A stretch of DNA of 64,000 nucleotides from Lachnoclostridium sp. UBA2905 (GTDB lineage Bacteria; Bacillota; Clostridia; Lachnospirales; Lachnospiraceae), in NCBI GenBank assembly GCA_002349525.1, contig DEDL01000008.1, positions 62,001 through 126,000 on the forward strand, given 5' to 3'. The position numbers were made by a program, and so were the translations under genes. Numbering within the stretch: position 1 is the first letter of the stretch; every line of letters starts with the position of its first letter. Below are positions 53,339 to 62,076 of this stretch, in pieces. Below the pieces are notes generated by a model. It did no database searches. It saw nothing but the letters and a program-made list of their open reading frames with translations, and was not told the DNA's origin.

Positions 53339-54163
53339 ATGAGTGAATGTACACATGATTGTTCTTCATGCAGTTCTGACTGTTCTGACAGAACCTCACC
53401 ACAGAGCTTTCTTGCCGAGCCAAATAAAAAGAGTAACGTAAAAAAAGTTATCGGAATAGTAAGTGGAAAAGGGGGCGTGGGTAAGTCTCTTGTCACAGAA
53501 TTACTTGCTGTTGCTACTGCAAAAAGTGGCAAAAAGACTGCTATCATGGATGCTGACATTACCGGTCCTTCAATTCCTAAGGCATTTGGACTTACAGAGA
53601 AGGCTAATGGATCCGAAGATGGAATATATCCTGTTAAAACTAAGCTTGGAATCGACGTTATGAGTATCAACCTTCTTCTTGAAGACATCACAGATCCTGT
53701 AATATGGCGTGGACCTGTTATCGGTGGAACTGTTAAGCAGTTCTGGAGCGATGTTATATGGGAAGATATTGACACAATGTATGTTGATATGCCACCTGGA
53801 ACAGGCGATGTTCCTCTTACTGTTTTCCAGTCACTTCCTATTGATGGAATAATTGTTGTTGCTTCTCCACAGGAGCTTGTATCCATGATCGTGGCAAAAG
53901 CTGTTAAGATGGCACAGCTCATGGCGGTTCCAATCATTGGACTTGTGGAAAACATGAGTTATATAGAATGTCCTGACTGTGGCAAGAAGATTGAAGTTTT
54001 CGGAAAAAGCCATATAAGTGAAGTTGCAGCTGCAAGCGAGCTTCCTTTACTTGGACGTATACCTATCGACCCTGCCCTTGCTGCAGCAGTTGATAATGGT
54101 GCTATTGAGGATTACGAACAGAACTGGCTTGATAAAGCTATTGAAGCAATTAATGCCATTTAA
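53339..54163 (+). CDS. Mrp/NBP35-family iron-sulfur carrier ATPase
   Basis: A 274-residue MinD-like ATPase with a deviant Walker A (VSGKGGVGKSLVTELL, about 42), switch motifs AIMDADITGPSIPK and YVDMPPGTGDV, and cysteines typical of iron-sulfur carriers: a Cys-rich N-terminus (Cys4, 8, 11, 15) and ECPDCGK near residue 220. Mrp/ApbC-type proteins deliver Fe-S clusters. GGAGG precedes ATG. It forms a likely two-gene operon with the thiamine pyrophosphokinase gene, 21 bp downstream. Confidence 0.93.
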   Translation: MSECTHDCSSCSSDCSDRTSPQSFLAEPNKKSNVKKVIGIVSGKGGVGKSLVTELLAVATAKSGKKTAIMDADITGPSIPKAFGLTEKANGSEDGIYPVKTKLGIDVMSINLLLEDITDPVIWRGPVIGGTVKQFWSDVIWEDIDTMYVDMPPGTGDVPLTVFQSLPIDGIIVVASPQELVSMIVAKAVKMAQLMAVPIIGLVENMSYIECPDCGKKIEVFGKSHISEVAAASELPLLGRIPIDPALAAAVDNGAIEDYEQNWLDKAIEAINAI

Positions 54164-54184
54164 TATTTTTTCGGGGAGAAACAT

Positions 54185-54874
54185 ATGAAGCATAATATTG
54201 ATGACAAAATATGCTATCTGGTGGGTGCCGGCGATAATTTCAAAAAATTTGCGCCGGCAAAGCGTGATGGCGACTATATCATAGCAGTTGACGGAGGCTT
54301 GGACTTCCTTTTGGATAATGATGTCACTCCTGATATGATAATAGGTGATTTTGATTCAACCGGTTTAAGAGAAAAATATAAAAATGAGATTACTTTGGCA
54401 GACAAATCAGAAAGCACCAGTCTTTCAGGGCCTGAATTCAAAGTATATCCTGCCGAAAAAGATTATGCTGATATGTTTCTTGCTGCCGAAGAAGGCTTCA
54501 AAAAAGGCTACACAAAATTTGTCATTCTTGGCGGTACCGGAAAACGCTTTGCCCACACCATGGCCAATATCCAGCTTTTAGCCCATATTGCCAAAAAAGG
54601 TGGAATAGGCTATCTCCTTGATGATACATACGTATCATTCGTTATATGTGATAATGTCTACGAAATGAGCCCTCGCAACTCCGGTTATATATCAATATTC
54701 AGTCTCTCTGACACATCAGAGTCTGTCACAATAAAGGGATTAAAATATGAAATAGAAAATACTAAGATAAGTAATCTTACACCATTTGGTTTAAGTAACG
54801 AGTATATAGGTCAGGCAGCAGTCATATCTGGCTCAAACGCTTCTCTTCTCATAATCACAAGCCATGAGCAATAG
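54185..54874 (+). CDS. thiN: Thiamine pyrophosphokinase
   Basis: Converts thiamine to thiamine pyrophosphate. The 229-residue protein shows AVDGGLDFLL (about 37-46), MIIGDFDSTG, the AEKDYADMFLAAEEG region and GGTGKRFAHTMAN. These are TPK motifs (VDGG, GDFDS, TDxxLA-like). GGGG precedes ATG. No TPP riboswitch was recognised upstream. Confidence 0.9.
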   Translation: MKHNIDDKICYLVGAGDNFKKFAPAKRDGDYIIAVDGGLDFLLDNDVTPDMIIGDFDSTGLREKYKNEITLADKSESTSLSGPEFKVYPAEKDYADMFLAAEEGFKKGYTKFVILGGTGKRFAHTMANIQLLAHIAKKGGIGYLLDDTYVSFVICDNVYEMSPRNSGYISIFSLSDTSESVTIKGLKYEIENTKISNLTPFGLSNEYIGQAAVISGSNASLLIITSHEQ

Positions 54875-54911
54875 AAAGCTGCCGTGATATGCTACAGAAT
54901 ACCGTAAGGTC

Positions 54912-55037
54912 CTATATTTTATTAAAGCTCTGCATTTAGTTAACATTCAACATTTTATTAAAGTTCAACATTTTATTAAAGTTCTATATTTCATTAAAGC
55001 TCTATATTTCATTAAAGCTCTGCATTTTATTTGGCAA
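54912..55037. repeat. 18-bp tandem repeat
   Basis: Seven copies of an 18-bp unit such as CTATATTTCATTAAAGCT or CAACATTTTATTAAAGTT (54912, 54930, 54948, 54966, 54984, 55002 and 55020), filling the spacer between convergent genes. Confidence 0.9.
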
Positions 55038-55038
55038 A

Positions 55039-55863
55039 TTAACGAATGCCCTTGTACTGTTCCTTAATAATCTCCAGACGCTTTCCAGCCTTCTTATGGA
55101 TCTCATTTTTGTCACCATATTTCAGTTCTTTGACCATGTCCATATAATTTTTAGACTGGGCCGCATCCACAAATGCCCTTGAGACATCATTTACAAGTTC
55201 ACTCATGTCTTCCTCCGATATCCCGTACTTTTCTGCTTCTTCCCTGAAGGTATCATTTTCCCCATCAAGAAGTAAACCATACAAATAATGCTTTATTGAC
55301 TCCGGATTATTGTTACGGCTGTAAGCCTCCTTAAAGCCACTTAATGCCTCAGCAAATGAGCCCATATAAAAACAGGCCATGGAGCGATTATGCAAAATGT
55401 TGCCATATTGCAGAGGATTAAGGTTAACCACATAACCACCAGTCAGGATTCTGTCGTATTCCTTTCTGGCAGCAGAATATTTTCCGAATTTAAGATAATT
55501 GTCAGCCTTGAGCTTGAGCTTGCCATGATATGGCAGATTCTCAATTTCTGATATTATGGTAAGCAGTGCCTTTATGTCCTGTTCCGTATAATAATCACAG
55601 GAGCACATTATGCTTATAATTCTGTCCTTAATAGTTCCCCGATTTTCATCAAGAATTTCTAATTTGGAAGCAATAACCTCCATACCAAGTTCATTCCTGA
55701 ACCAGTCTGTGAGCTTTTTACCAAAGCACTCCTCTGTCATCTCAAAGATATTATGATATATATAGTAGCAAAGCTCCTCCACAGTATATATCTGTGTGTC
55801 GGAAACAGGGAATATATAAGGATTCTCTGCCCTTCTTGATGTACATAATATCATTCTGCCCAA
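55039..55863 (-). CDS. TPR-like protein of the DUF5716/5717 cluster
   Basis: A 274-residue soluble, mostly helical protein. The N-terminal part (IYTVEELCYYIYHNIFEM, ECFGKKLTDWFRNELG) is followed by TPR-like repeats (about 130-220, YGNILHNRSMACFYMGSFAEAL and FKEAYSRNNNPESIKHYL). The start TTG has AGGAAGG nine bases upstream; ATG at 55854 is an alternative. No enzyme motif is visible. It lies 21 bp after the Hsp70-like gene, so the two are an operon. Possibly an adaptor for the cluster; that is inference. Confidence 0.75.
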   Translation of the reverse strand: MGRMILCTSRRAENPYIFPVSDTQIYTVEELCYYIYHNIFEMTEECFGKKLTDWFRNELGMEVIASKLEILDENRGTIKDRIISIMCSCDYYTEQDIKALLTIISEIENLPYHGKLKLKADNYLKFGKYSAARKEYDRILTGGYVVNLNPLQYGNILHNRSMACFYMGSFAEALSGFKEAYSRNNNPESIKHYLYGLLLDGENDTFREEAEKYGISEEDMSELVNDVSRAFVDAAQSKNYMDMVKELKYGDKNEIHKKAGKRLEIIKEQYKGIR

Positions 55864-55884
55864 ACATCTGCACCTTCCTTCTGA

Positions 55885-56979
55885 CTATATGTTGATAATC
55901 TTTTCATATATCCTTCTTGATGAAGGACAAAGCCTTCCAAAGCCCTCATCACTTATAGTTATAATACACTTGTGAACACCCTGAAAACGAACCCTGACAC
56001 GAAGTCTTGTCATCTTTGCAAGCCGCTTTTTTCCAACAAAATCAACTGGGATTATATGTGTACTCTTTTCCCTGGTTACAACATTGGTAACATTTATCTG
56101 CAGCTCGTTCTCCATATCAGGAATAATCCTTATGCTGTTATCAACCTCATCCCAGGGTGTGCCGGCCTTTGCAATTATAAGCTCAGAATCCGAAGCATTA
56201 TAATAAACCTTTGTTGATATATAGGCCTGTATCATATTATCATCAATAAATACCACCTCAGGCATCTTACCGACATGGCTGTTTTTCGCCGCCGCAAAGC
56301 ATGCCCCCTTAACATACAGATTACCGCCCTTAAACACACGTCTTCCTCTGCACATCTTCTTCATGGTCTCATCTGCCCAATCACTTTCAAATCCCTTTCC
56401 TGTCATATAAAGACTGGAAAGAATCTGCTTGTGGGTTGCATTCTGCGCCACATTTTCAAAAATATAGGGAAGCTCCTCATCATTTTTAAATGCTTCCTGG
56501 TCATACTTAAGAGTGTCACTGTAATCCTTCTCCACAACACCCACCACGTAAGGCTCCCGGCGTCTGTCGATTACAAGCTGATAATACTTAAGTCCTTCCA
56601 TATCATAATCAAATAAGCCCACATCATTCTGGCAGCACTCCTTAGGCCCGTTCATGACGTAGTACATATACGCCTGTTTGTAAGTAATAACCTGTATAAG
56701 CTCCTTTTTATAGCCAGCATTTGCAAAATAAGCCGCCAGCTCTTCGGCTTCTTCCTTAACATAGGTTTTCTTAGTAATCACAATACAGGTTTCAGATTTA
56801 TTCTTGTCAGGAAATTTGCTCTGCATAATTTCCATGCAGTGTTTAATGGTAGTCTCTGCAGATTCTGTGGAAATATTTTCTTCAATGCATAATCCATCGG
56901 CAGCTTCCTTATCATAATATGCTATCTGGGTATTCTCTTTTCCGTAATCTATGCCAATTATCAGCATTTCATTATCCAC
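55885..56979 (-). CDS. Hsp70/actin-fold protein (DUF5716-like)
   Basis: About 364 residues. Beginning IIGIDYGKENTQIAYYDKEA (phosphate-1-type motif near residue 8), it has a predicted actin-like ATPase fold: SLYMTGKGFESDWADE resembles the adenosine-binding motif of Hsp70 proteins, and NLYVKGACFAAAKN resembles their gatekeeper helix. The C-terminal 110 residues look like a beta-rich domain similar in position to the Hsp70 substrate-binding domain. GTG at 56979 is chosen with GGAGGG six bases upstream. I recall the DUF5716 family as Lachnospiraceae-specific; the number is from memory. Confidence 0.7.
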   Translation of the reverse strand: MDNEMLIIGIDYGKENTQIAYYDKEAADGLCIEENISTESAETTIKHCMEIMQSKFPDKNKSETCIVITKKTYVKEEAEELAAYFANAGYKKELIQVITYKQAYMYYVMNGPKECCQNDVGLFDYDMEGLKYYQLVIDRRREPYVVGVVEKDYSDTLKYDQEAFKNDEELPYIFENVAQNATHKQILSSLYMTGKGFESDWADETMKKMCRGRRVFKGGNLYVKGACFAAAKNSHVGKMPEVVFIDDNMIQAYISTKVYYNASDSELIIAKAGTPWDEVDNSIRIIPDMENELQINVTNVVTREKSTHIIPVDFVGKKRLAKMTRLRVRVRFQGVHKCIITISDEGFGRLCPSSRRIYEKIINI

Positions 56980-57047
56980 AATTTTCCCTCCTTTTTCATC
57001 AAAAACTACATTCAATATTTTTTCAAAATAACACAACTCTTTTAAGT

Positions 57048-57128
57048 CTCACAATTGTCCTGCAAAGCCTCACAATTGTCCTACAAAGCCTCACAATAGT
57101 CAATAGCCCTTCAAAGGCCTCACAATAT
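57048..57128. repeat. 21-bp tandem repeat between DUF5716 and DUF5717 genes
   Basis: Two close copies of CTCACAATTGTCCTGCAAAG (21-bp period) followed by two shorter, diverged ones starting CTCACAATA; the last overlaps the stop codon of the DUF5717 gene. Confidence 0.75.
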
Positions 57129-60100
57129 CTTAAATAAACTGTGTGACGCCTCATCAAGCTTCACATATGTTTCAAGACATTCCGTGAGTTTTTCATCATC
57201 ACCGTTATTGTAATGTCTTATCATTGTATTAATCATATCAAATCTTGTAATATCTCTGCCGCTTATTCCCTCATACGAGATTGTTCCGGAGCCAAGCAAA
57301 TTCTTTTTGCCATTCTTGTTGGTAAAGAATTCGTATATAACCTTCTCATTTTCAAAAATAACCAACTCATATATATACACGCCATAATAGCTTTCCTTCA
57401 TAGGCGCGATTTTGATGCTTCCGCCGGCATATTTGTAGCGGATATTTATATCCCTGCCGGAAGGCCATACGCACATAATGATCTGTCTGCCATCCAACTC
57501 CCCAGGCAGTCTGAAATATTTGGCAAATCTCAGGAAGAATGGGAAAATGATTCCCTTCTTAACAAACTGGTTCACCTTAATATCGCAAAATTCCTTTTCA
57601 TCATCCGTAATATTATCTGCAAAGCTTAGTCTCTTAATAACTGCCAGGGTACATATAATATTATATTCCTTAAGAATATTATTCTCTATCCAGTTCCAGG
57701 CAGTTTCTGACAACTCCTTGTCAACCGTAACATATCTATAGGCAAGATAAGATATAAAGCCTTTCTTCAGGACCTTATCAGTACCATGCTTAAGATAATA
57801 ATCAAGCACATCCTCTGTACCTTCTATATCTTCTTCGGCAAATAAGACCTGGGCTAAGAGCTTCTCAGATATCTCATCACATTTTATATCAAATGCCTGT
57901 GCTGTCTTCCATATTGAATACATGTTTTTTGACGGACCCATGTAATATTTTGCCAGATAGCGTATTATCTTATCTGTGTAGCTGCCCTTTTCAAATACAT
58001 AGGCTGCCGCCTTGAGAAGCTTATCATTGTCCTCTAACTCCTCCGGCGCATTAATCATTTCTTCACATATTCTTGCAAGATGCCTGGAATCATCCTCTTC
58101 TAATTCATCAAAATCAGTAGAAGCAAGGGCATCATCATACATGCCTCTAAGCACAAGGAGTTCATTTCTTTTTCTCTTTGTACGCTTGTTCAATCTTCTC
58201 TCTCCAAGCGCACTAAGCAGTTCATCAAGATATTCACCCTCTGCATGCTCATAATAATACTCTAAAAGGGTCAGATAATTCTTCTGCTCATATGAAAATC
58301 TAAGATGCAGCTCCTTCCACGCCTTCCTTCTGATGGCAACAGAGCGCTCCGAATCGTTGTATTCCTTCTCGCACTTACAGTACATATAGGCAAGGAGCTT
58401 GTCATTATCCGGGGCAATCTCATAACATTTTGCTGCAAATGAGTCCATATGAAGCATTTTCCTTGTGGTATAATAACCCGGATGTGTGAGTCTGTTATCA
58501 TTTTCATCAACAATAACAATCTTATAATCATCTGAAACCACATCCACATATGCCACACCATCTTCAAATGGCACATACACCTCATCTTCAAATTCCCTAC
58601 AGGTTACTATCACGCCTTTAACACTGTCAATAAGACACTGTACCTTTATCTTGAACATTACTTCCGGCAAATAAACTGCAATTGTTTCGTCAACTGTAGA
58701 AAGACGAATACTGTCCTCATATATAATGGCAAGAGAATCATTTAACTCGCCCTTCTCAAGCTGTTTTCTGGCAAAATTGGATATCATAACTCCATAAGCC
58801 CTGTAAATGGATGGATTCCTTGTTTTATCCTTAATAACTGAGGCAAATAAAATCTCTTTTTCCCTTTTTGGCAGGCGGTTTCCGTACATAAAATATCTTG
58901 TGACCTGCTCTGGAATAGTCTTGTCATACGTGCTGTTTAATGAACACATATAGCTTTCATATATATTCGTTATCTTAAACTGTTTTTCAATTCCAAGCTC
59001 AAACCACCTGGTGTACCTGCTATCACATTTTCCAAGTCTGACAAGCATCATGCATATGGTTGCAAGAATGTCATCATTTTTATATGTATCATACAGCCTT
59101 GAAAGACTCTTATATACTGTAAGATTAAATGTTTTTGTTCTACTGACGTGGAATGCAAATGCATCACCCATTTCCTCGTCTACAATATCATTCTTAATTC
59201 CCCAGGCTAAAGGATATATCATGGAATCATCCCACTCATGGATAAATTCCGGATTTTTCTTGATAACCCGGCAAAGGAGCAGATACAGAACCGGACTTGT
59301 GCTGCCTGCTTTAATGTGTCTGAGGACTTCATCAAATAAGACCTTATCCTCCTGATAGGCCGGATCCATAAAGAGTAACAGCCACAAAAGCAGGACATGC
59401 CGGCATCTCCTGTTATACATATCACGCACCTTGTCAACAAGCAAAGCTCTGCTCTCTTCACCATCACTATTCATGGCAAGGTACTTAACATATAGAATAG
59501 CCACGTAAAAAATATAATCCCTGTCACTGCGTTTTACATTATTCTCATATAAGGTAAGGTCATTGATAAGTCCCTTTACGGAATCAGTTTTTCCACGCAT
59601 AATTGCTACGTAAACCTGACATATGGTAACAATATCATCTGAAAGCTTCCTTTTATATTTCAAAAGAAGCCTGTCAATCTCATCCGTATAATCCTTCTCC
59701 CCAATTTTACCCTTCTTAAGTTCAAGGAAAAGTCTTAATATTTTTCCTAAAAATCTGCTTCTGTCTTCTTTTCTTATCTCGCCCTCATCATGCTTAAAGG
59801 CGCTTATTTTTATCTTAAAATGCTGATTGCTGGTTTTAACATTAATATAGCCTGTATTAAGGCCCCTTTTCATATTGGCAGCATCTATAATATACCTGAC
59901 AACCATAGACCCCTTGTTAAGGCTGTCTCCATCACATTCAATCACATTGTGCTCTATTCTTATAAATGGTGCATCTGTCTGCACATGAATTTTCGTAAGA
60001 CCCCATGTGTTGGCATCAATATGTACCTCATCTTCAAATGGGCTGTAACAGTCCTTATATTCAATATTATTCCTGTCTACAGCTAACATAACCCTGGTCT

Positions 60101-60665
60101 TTTTGTGGATTGCCACAAGAAATTCTTCAACACTGGCAGGAATATCCGGTCCTTTTTTCAATGTTTTATACAGCATCTGCTTTTCGATATCCCTATAGAG
60201 GAATACCTTTTCAAATGAATCCGACATGAATATATCGCATGCCTCATCCTTATTTTTACTTGCAAACTCTGCAAAGCCAGCCAGATCGCTTATCTTAATA
60301 CCGGCCTTTGTTGTAACACATGGAATTGTTACAACCGCCTCCACCGGCACTGTAACAGCACCAAGATTAGTAATGATGTCTATATGACCTGTTACAGTTT
60401 CCCCTGCAGTAAGCTCCTTAGCCGAAAATGTATAGTTAACCTTTGCCTCTTTTCCGGCAAACTGATCGTTCATTACAGATAAATAAGGGCACGAAATATA
60501 GAGAAGTCCCTTTAACATCAGATTATCTTCGCTTCCAATGTAAATGCTTCCCTGATATGTTTTTCCTTCTTCGACTTCAAATGATATCTGCTTTTCAGAC
60601 AGAGCAATTACTGCTCCTGCCTCTGAAAAATCTCCTCTTGCAAATCGCAGAATCTTGTCCTTCAT
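57120..60665 (-). CDS. Giant alpha-solenoid protein (DUF5717-like)
   Basis: 1181 residues, no signal peptide or membrane helix. The N-terminal part (about 1-110) has a beta-rich, Ig-like domain (ISFEVEEGKTYQGSIYIGS), and residues about 200-290 a second such domain. The centre is all-helical, with many short TPR-like repeats; the C-terminal 100 residues are beta-rich (IIMCVWPSGRDINIRYKYAG). ATG at 60665 has GGCAGG upstream; the frame also opens at a GTG at 60671. DUF5717 is from memory. It leads the operon with the Hsp70-like and TPR genes. Function unknown. Confidence 0.75.
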   Translation of the reverse strand: MKDKILRFARGDFSEAGAVIALSEKQISFEVEEGKTYQGSIYIGSEDNLMLKGLLYISCPYLSVMNDQFAGKEAKVNYTFSAKELTAGETVTGHIDIITNLGAVTVPVEAVVTIPCVTTKAGIKISDLAGFAEFASKNKDEACDIFMSDSFEKVFLYRDIEKQMLYKTLKKGPDIPASVEEFLVAIHKKTRVMLAVDRNNIEYKDCYSPFEDEVHIDANTWGLTKIHVQTDAPFIRIEHNVIECDGDSLNKGSMVVRYIIDAANMKRGLNTGYINVKTSNQHFKIKISAFKHDEGEIRKEDRSRFLGKILRLFLELKKGKIGEKDYTDEIDRLLLKYKRKLSDDIVTICQVYVAIMRGKTDSVKGLINDLTLYENNVKRSDRDYIFYVAILYVKYLAMNSDGEESRALLVDKVRDMYNRRCRHVLLLWLLLFMDPAYQEDKVLFDEVLRHIKAGSTSPVLYLLLCRVIKKNPEFIHEWDDSMIYPLAWGIKNDIVDEEMGDAFAFHVSRTKTFNLTVYKSLSRLYDTYKNDDILATICMMLVRLGKCDSRYTRWFELGIEKQFKITNIYESYMCSLNSTYDKTIPEQVTRYFMYGNRLPKREKEILFASVIKDKTRNPSIYRAYGVMISNFARKQLEKGELNDSLAIIYEDSIRLSTVDETIAVYLPEVMFKIKVQCLIDSVKGVIVTCREFEDEVYVPFEDGVAYVDVVSDDYKIVIVDENDNRLTHPGYYTTRKMLHMDSFAAKCYEIAPDNDKLLAYMYCKCEKEYNDSERSVAIRRKAWKELHLRFSYEQKNYLTLLEYYYEHAEGEYLDELLSALGERRLNKRTKRKRNELLVLRGMYDDALASTDFDELEEDDSRHLARICEEMINAPEELEDNDKLLKAAAYVFEKGSYTDKIIRYLAKYYMGPSKNMYSIWKTAQAFDIKCDEISEKLLAQVLFAEEDIEGTEDVLDYYLKHGTDKVLKKGFISYLAYRYVTVDKELSETAWNWIENNILKEYNIICTLAVIKRLSFADNITDDEKEFCDIKVNQFVKKGIIFPFFLRFAKYFRLPGELDGRQIIMCVWPSGRDINIRYKYAGGSIKIAPMKESYYGVYIYELVIFENEKVIYEFFTNKNGKKNLLGSGTISYEGISGRDITRFDMINTMIRHYNNGDDEKLTECLETYVKLDEASHSLFKIL

Positions 60666-60688
60666 AAGCACACCTGCCCATTATTAGT

Positions 60689-60872
60689 TTCAGTTAAATT
60701 CATGTACATCCTGTCATGTCTGTAATAGTGTAATTCCATTTAAATTCAGATGCATCCTGTCATGTCTGTAATAGTGTAATTCCATTTAAATTCAGATGCA
60801 TCCTGTCATGTCTGTAACAGTGTAATTTCATTTAAATTCAGATGCATCCTGTCATGTCTGTAATAGTGATAT
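60689..60872. repeat. 46-bp tandem repeat in the DUF5717 leader
   Basis: Four copies of a 46-bp unit (60689-60734, 60735-60780, 60781-60826, 60827-60872) containing CATCCTGTCATGTCTGTAAT and TTTAAATTCAGATGC. They lie between the promoter and the gene, so they are transcribed as a roughly 175-nt 5' leader. Confidence 0.9.
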
Positions 60873-60899
60873 TATACTCTCCAGGGGTTGCAAATGCAA
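60871..60899 (-). promoter_or_regulatory. Promoter of the DUF5717 operon
   Basis: TTGCAT and TATAAT with a 17-bp spacer on the minus strand. The predicted start of transcription (about 60864) precedes the repeat array. Confidence 0.7.
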
Positions 60900-60915
60900 G
60901 AATATAAGGCCACAC

Positions 60916-62028
60916 CTAGGACTTAACAAACTTAACTGTTTTTAATTTTTCCTTGGAAAAATAAGTGTTAATTGTTGCATACTCCACTGACTCAAACAGT
61001 ACAATATCCGGTTTATATCTCTCCACAAAATATTCAAGATTAAAAACATTTTCATAACTATGTACAAAAATGCTTTCAGAAAAGCTCTCTGTCATAAACT
61101 TCTCTCTTCCAAGAAAATAACTTCCTCTGAATATAAGAATGCGAGGAAGCTTCTTATGTTTTGGATTTACATAATGAGAGAAATCATTGTACATGGGATT
61201 GATGCGTACATCTGTATCCTGTGAACTAATATCTATTGCCTCCGGTTTATTGCGGGTAAGAGTTACTGTGGGCTCATTTATCTTAAAATATGAAAGTGGC
61301 AGATATTCATTTACACTTTCTACAGCTGTATAATCTTCCCGCTTATTTTGTGGTATTGAAGGGTCATATTTTGCAAGCTCACTAAGGATATTGCTCATGC
61401 CCACATAGGCTCCGGTATCATTCCAGTGTCCCGCATCATATTTTATGTTGAATACCTGTTGGCTTTTGGCTGCTTCCTCAAGCACAGGAACATTGTCCAT
61501 ATAATTGACCCCGTATTTGTCTAACATCACACGCAGATAACGCTGTCTAAAATATGTAAGATTAACTCCCGCCGGAAGATACTCACTATATATCTCTGTT
61601 TTATCAGGATTGATGCAGTATAGAAAATATATATCCCTTTTGTTGCAGTACTTCTGCATTCTTTTCGTAAATCTGGCAAATGCCTTAAGATAACCTGTAT
61701 CCTGCTTTTCTGCCGGCATCTTAAAAAAAACGTATCCCTCTTTACCATACTCATACTGGGGATGGATAAGCATATTAAATGCCTTGTCATTAACGTCAAT
61801 ATACTTCGTTAACATCCTGTCACGAAATCCTATATGCTGTGAAAGATAAACCTCCGTATCATCAGAAAGAGAATTCACCTTTCCAACCTGATCCGCATTC
61901 ATAAGTATTGTATTGTCGATTTCTGATACCTGATTGTCCTTCCTGTTAATAAATATAACAGGCACAATTAAAAATGCCAGAAAAAGCATTATCTTTATTA
62001 CATTAACTACAGTTGTAGATTTTCTCAT
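60916..62028 (-). CDS. AlgJ/AlgX-like SGNH-fold acetyltransferase, DHHW-type
   Basis: A 370-residue protein with an N-terminal signal-anchor (VIKIMLFLAFLIVPVIFI, about 10-27) and an extracellular SGNH-like domain. The DxxHWN motif is DAGHWNDTGAYVG (about 220-232), and FRGSYFLG holds the Ser of the catalytic block. Such proteins O-acetylate exopolysaccharide, using acetyl groups moved by an MBOAT partner. It lies 48 bp after the MBOAT gene. The polysaccharide target is unknown. Confidence 0.85.
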   Translation of the reverse strand: MRKSTTVVNVIKIMLFLAFLIVPVIFINRKDNQVSEIDNTILMNADQVGKVNSLSDDTEVYLSQHIGFRDRMLTKYIDVNDKAFNMLIHPQYEYGKEGYVFFKMPAEKQDTGYLKAFARFTKRMQKYCNKRDIYFLYCINPDKTEIYSEYLPAGVNLTYFRQRYLRVMLDKYGVNYMDNVPVLEEAAKSQQVFNIKYDAGHWNDTGAYVGMSNILSELAKYDPSIPQNKREDYTAVESVNEYLPLSYFKINEPTVTLTRNKPEAIDISSQDTDVRINPMYNDFSHYVNPKHKKLPRILIFRGSYFLGREKFMTESFSESIFVHSYENVFNLEYFVERYKPDIVLFESVEYATINTYFSKEKLKTVKFVKS

Positions 62029-62076
62029 AATGTCACCTTAATTTAAAATCTGAACTTCATCATTTTACTTGTAAAC

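Noticed and set aside
53296..53955. 219-codon minus-strand ORF over mrp
   Set aside because: Antisense to mrp, with a Ser/Thr/Pro-rich composition typical of complementary-strand frames; mrp has all family motifs.
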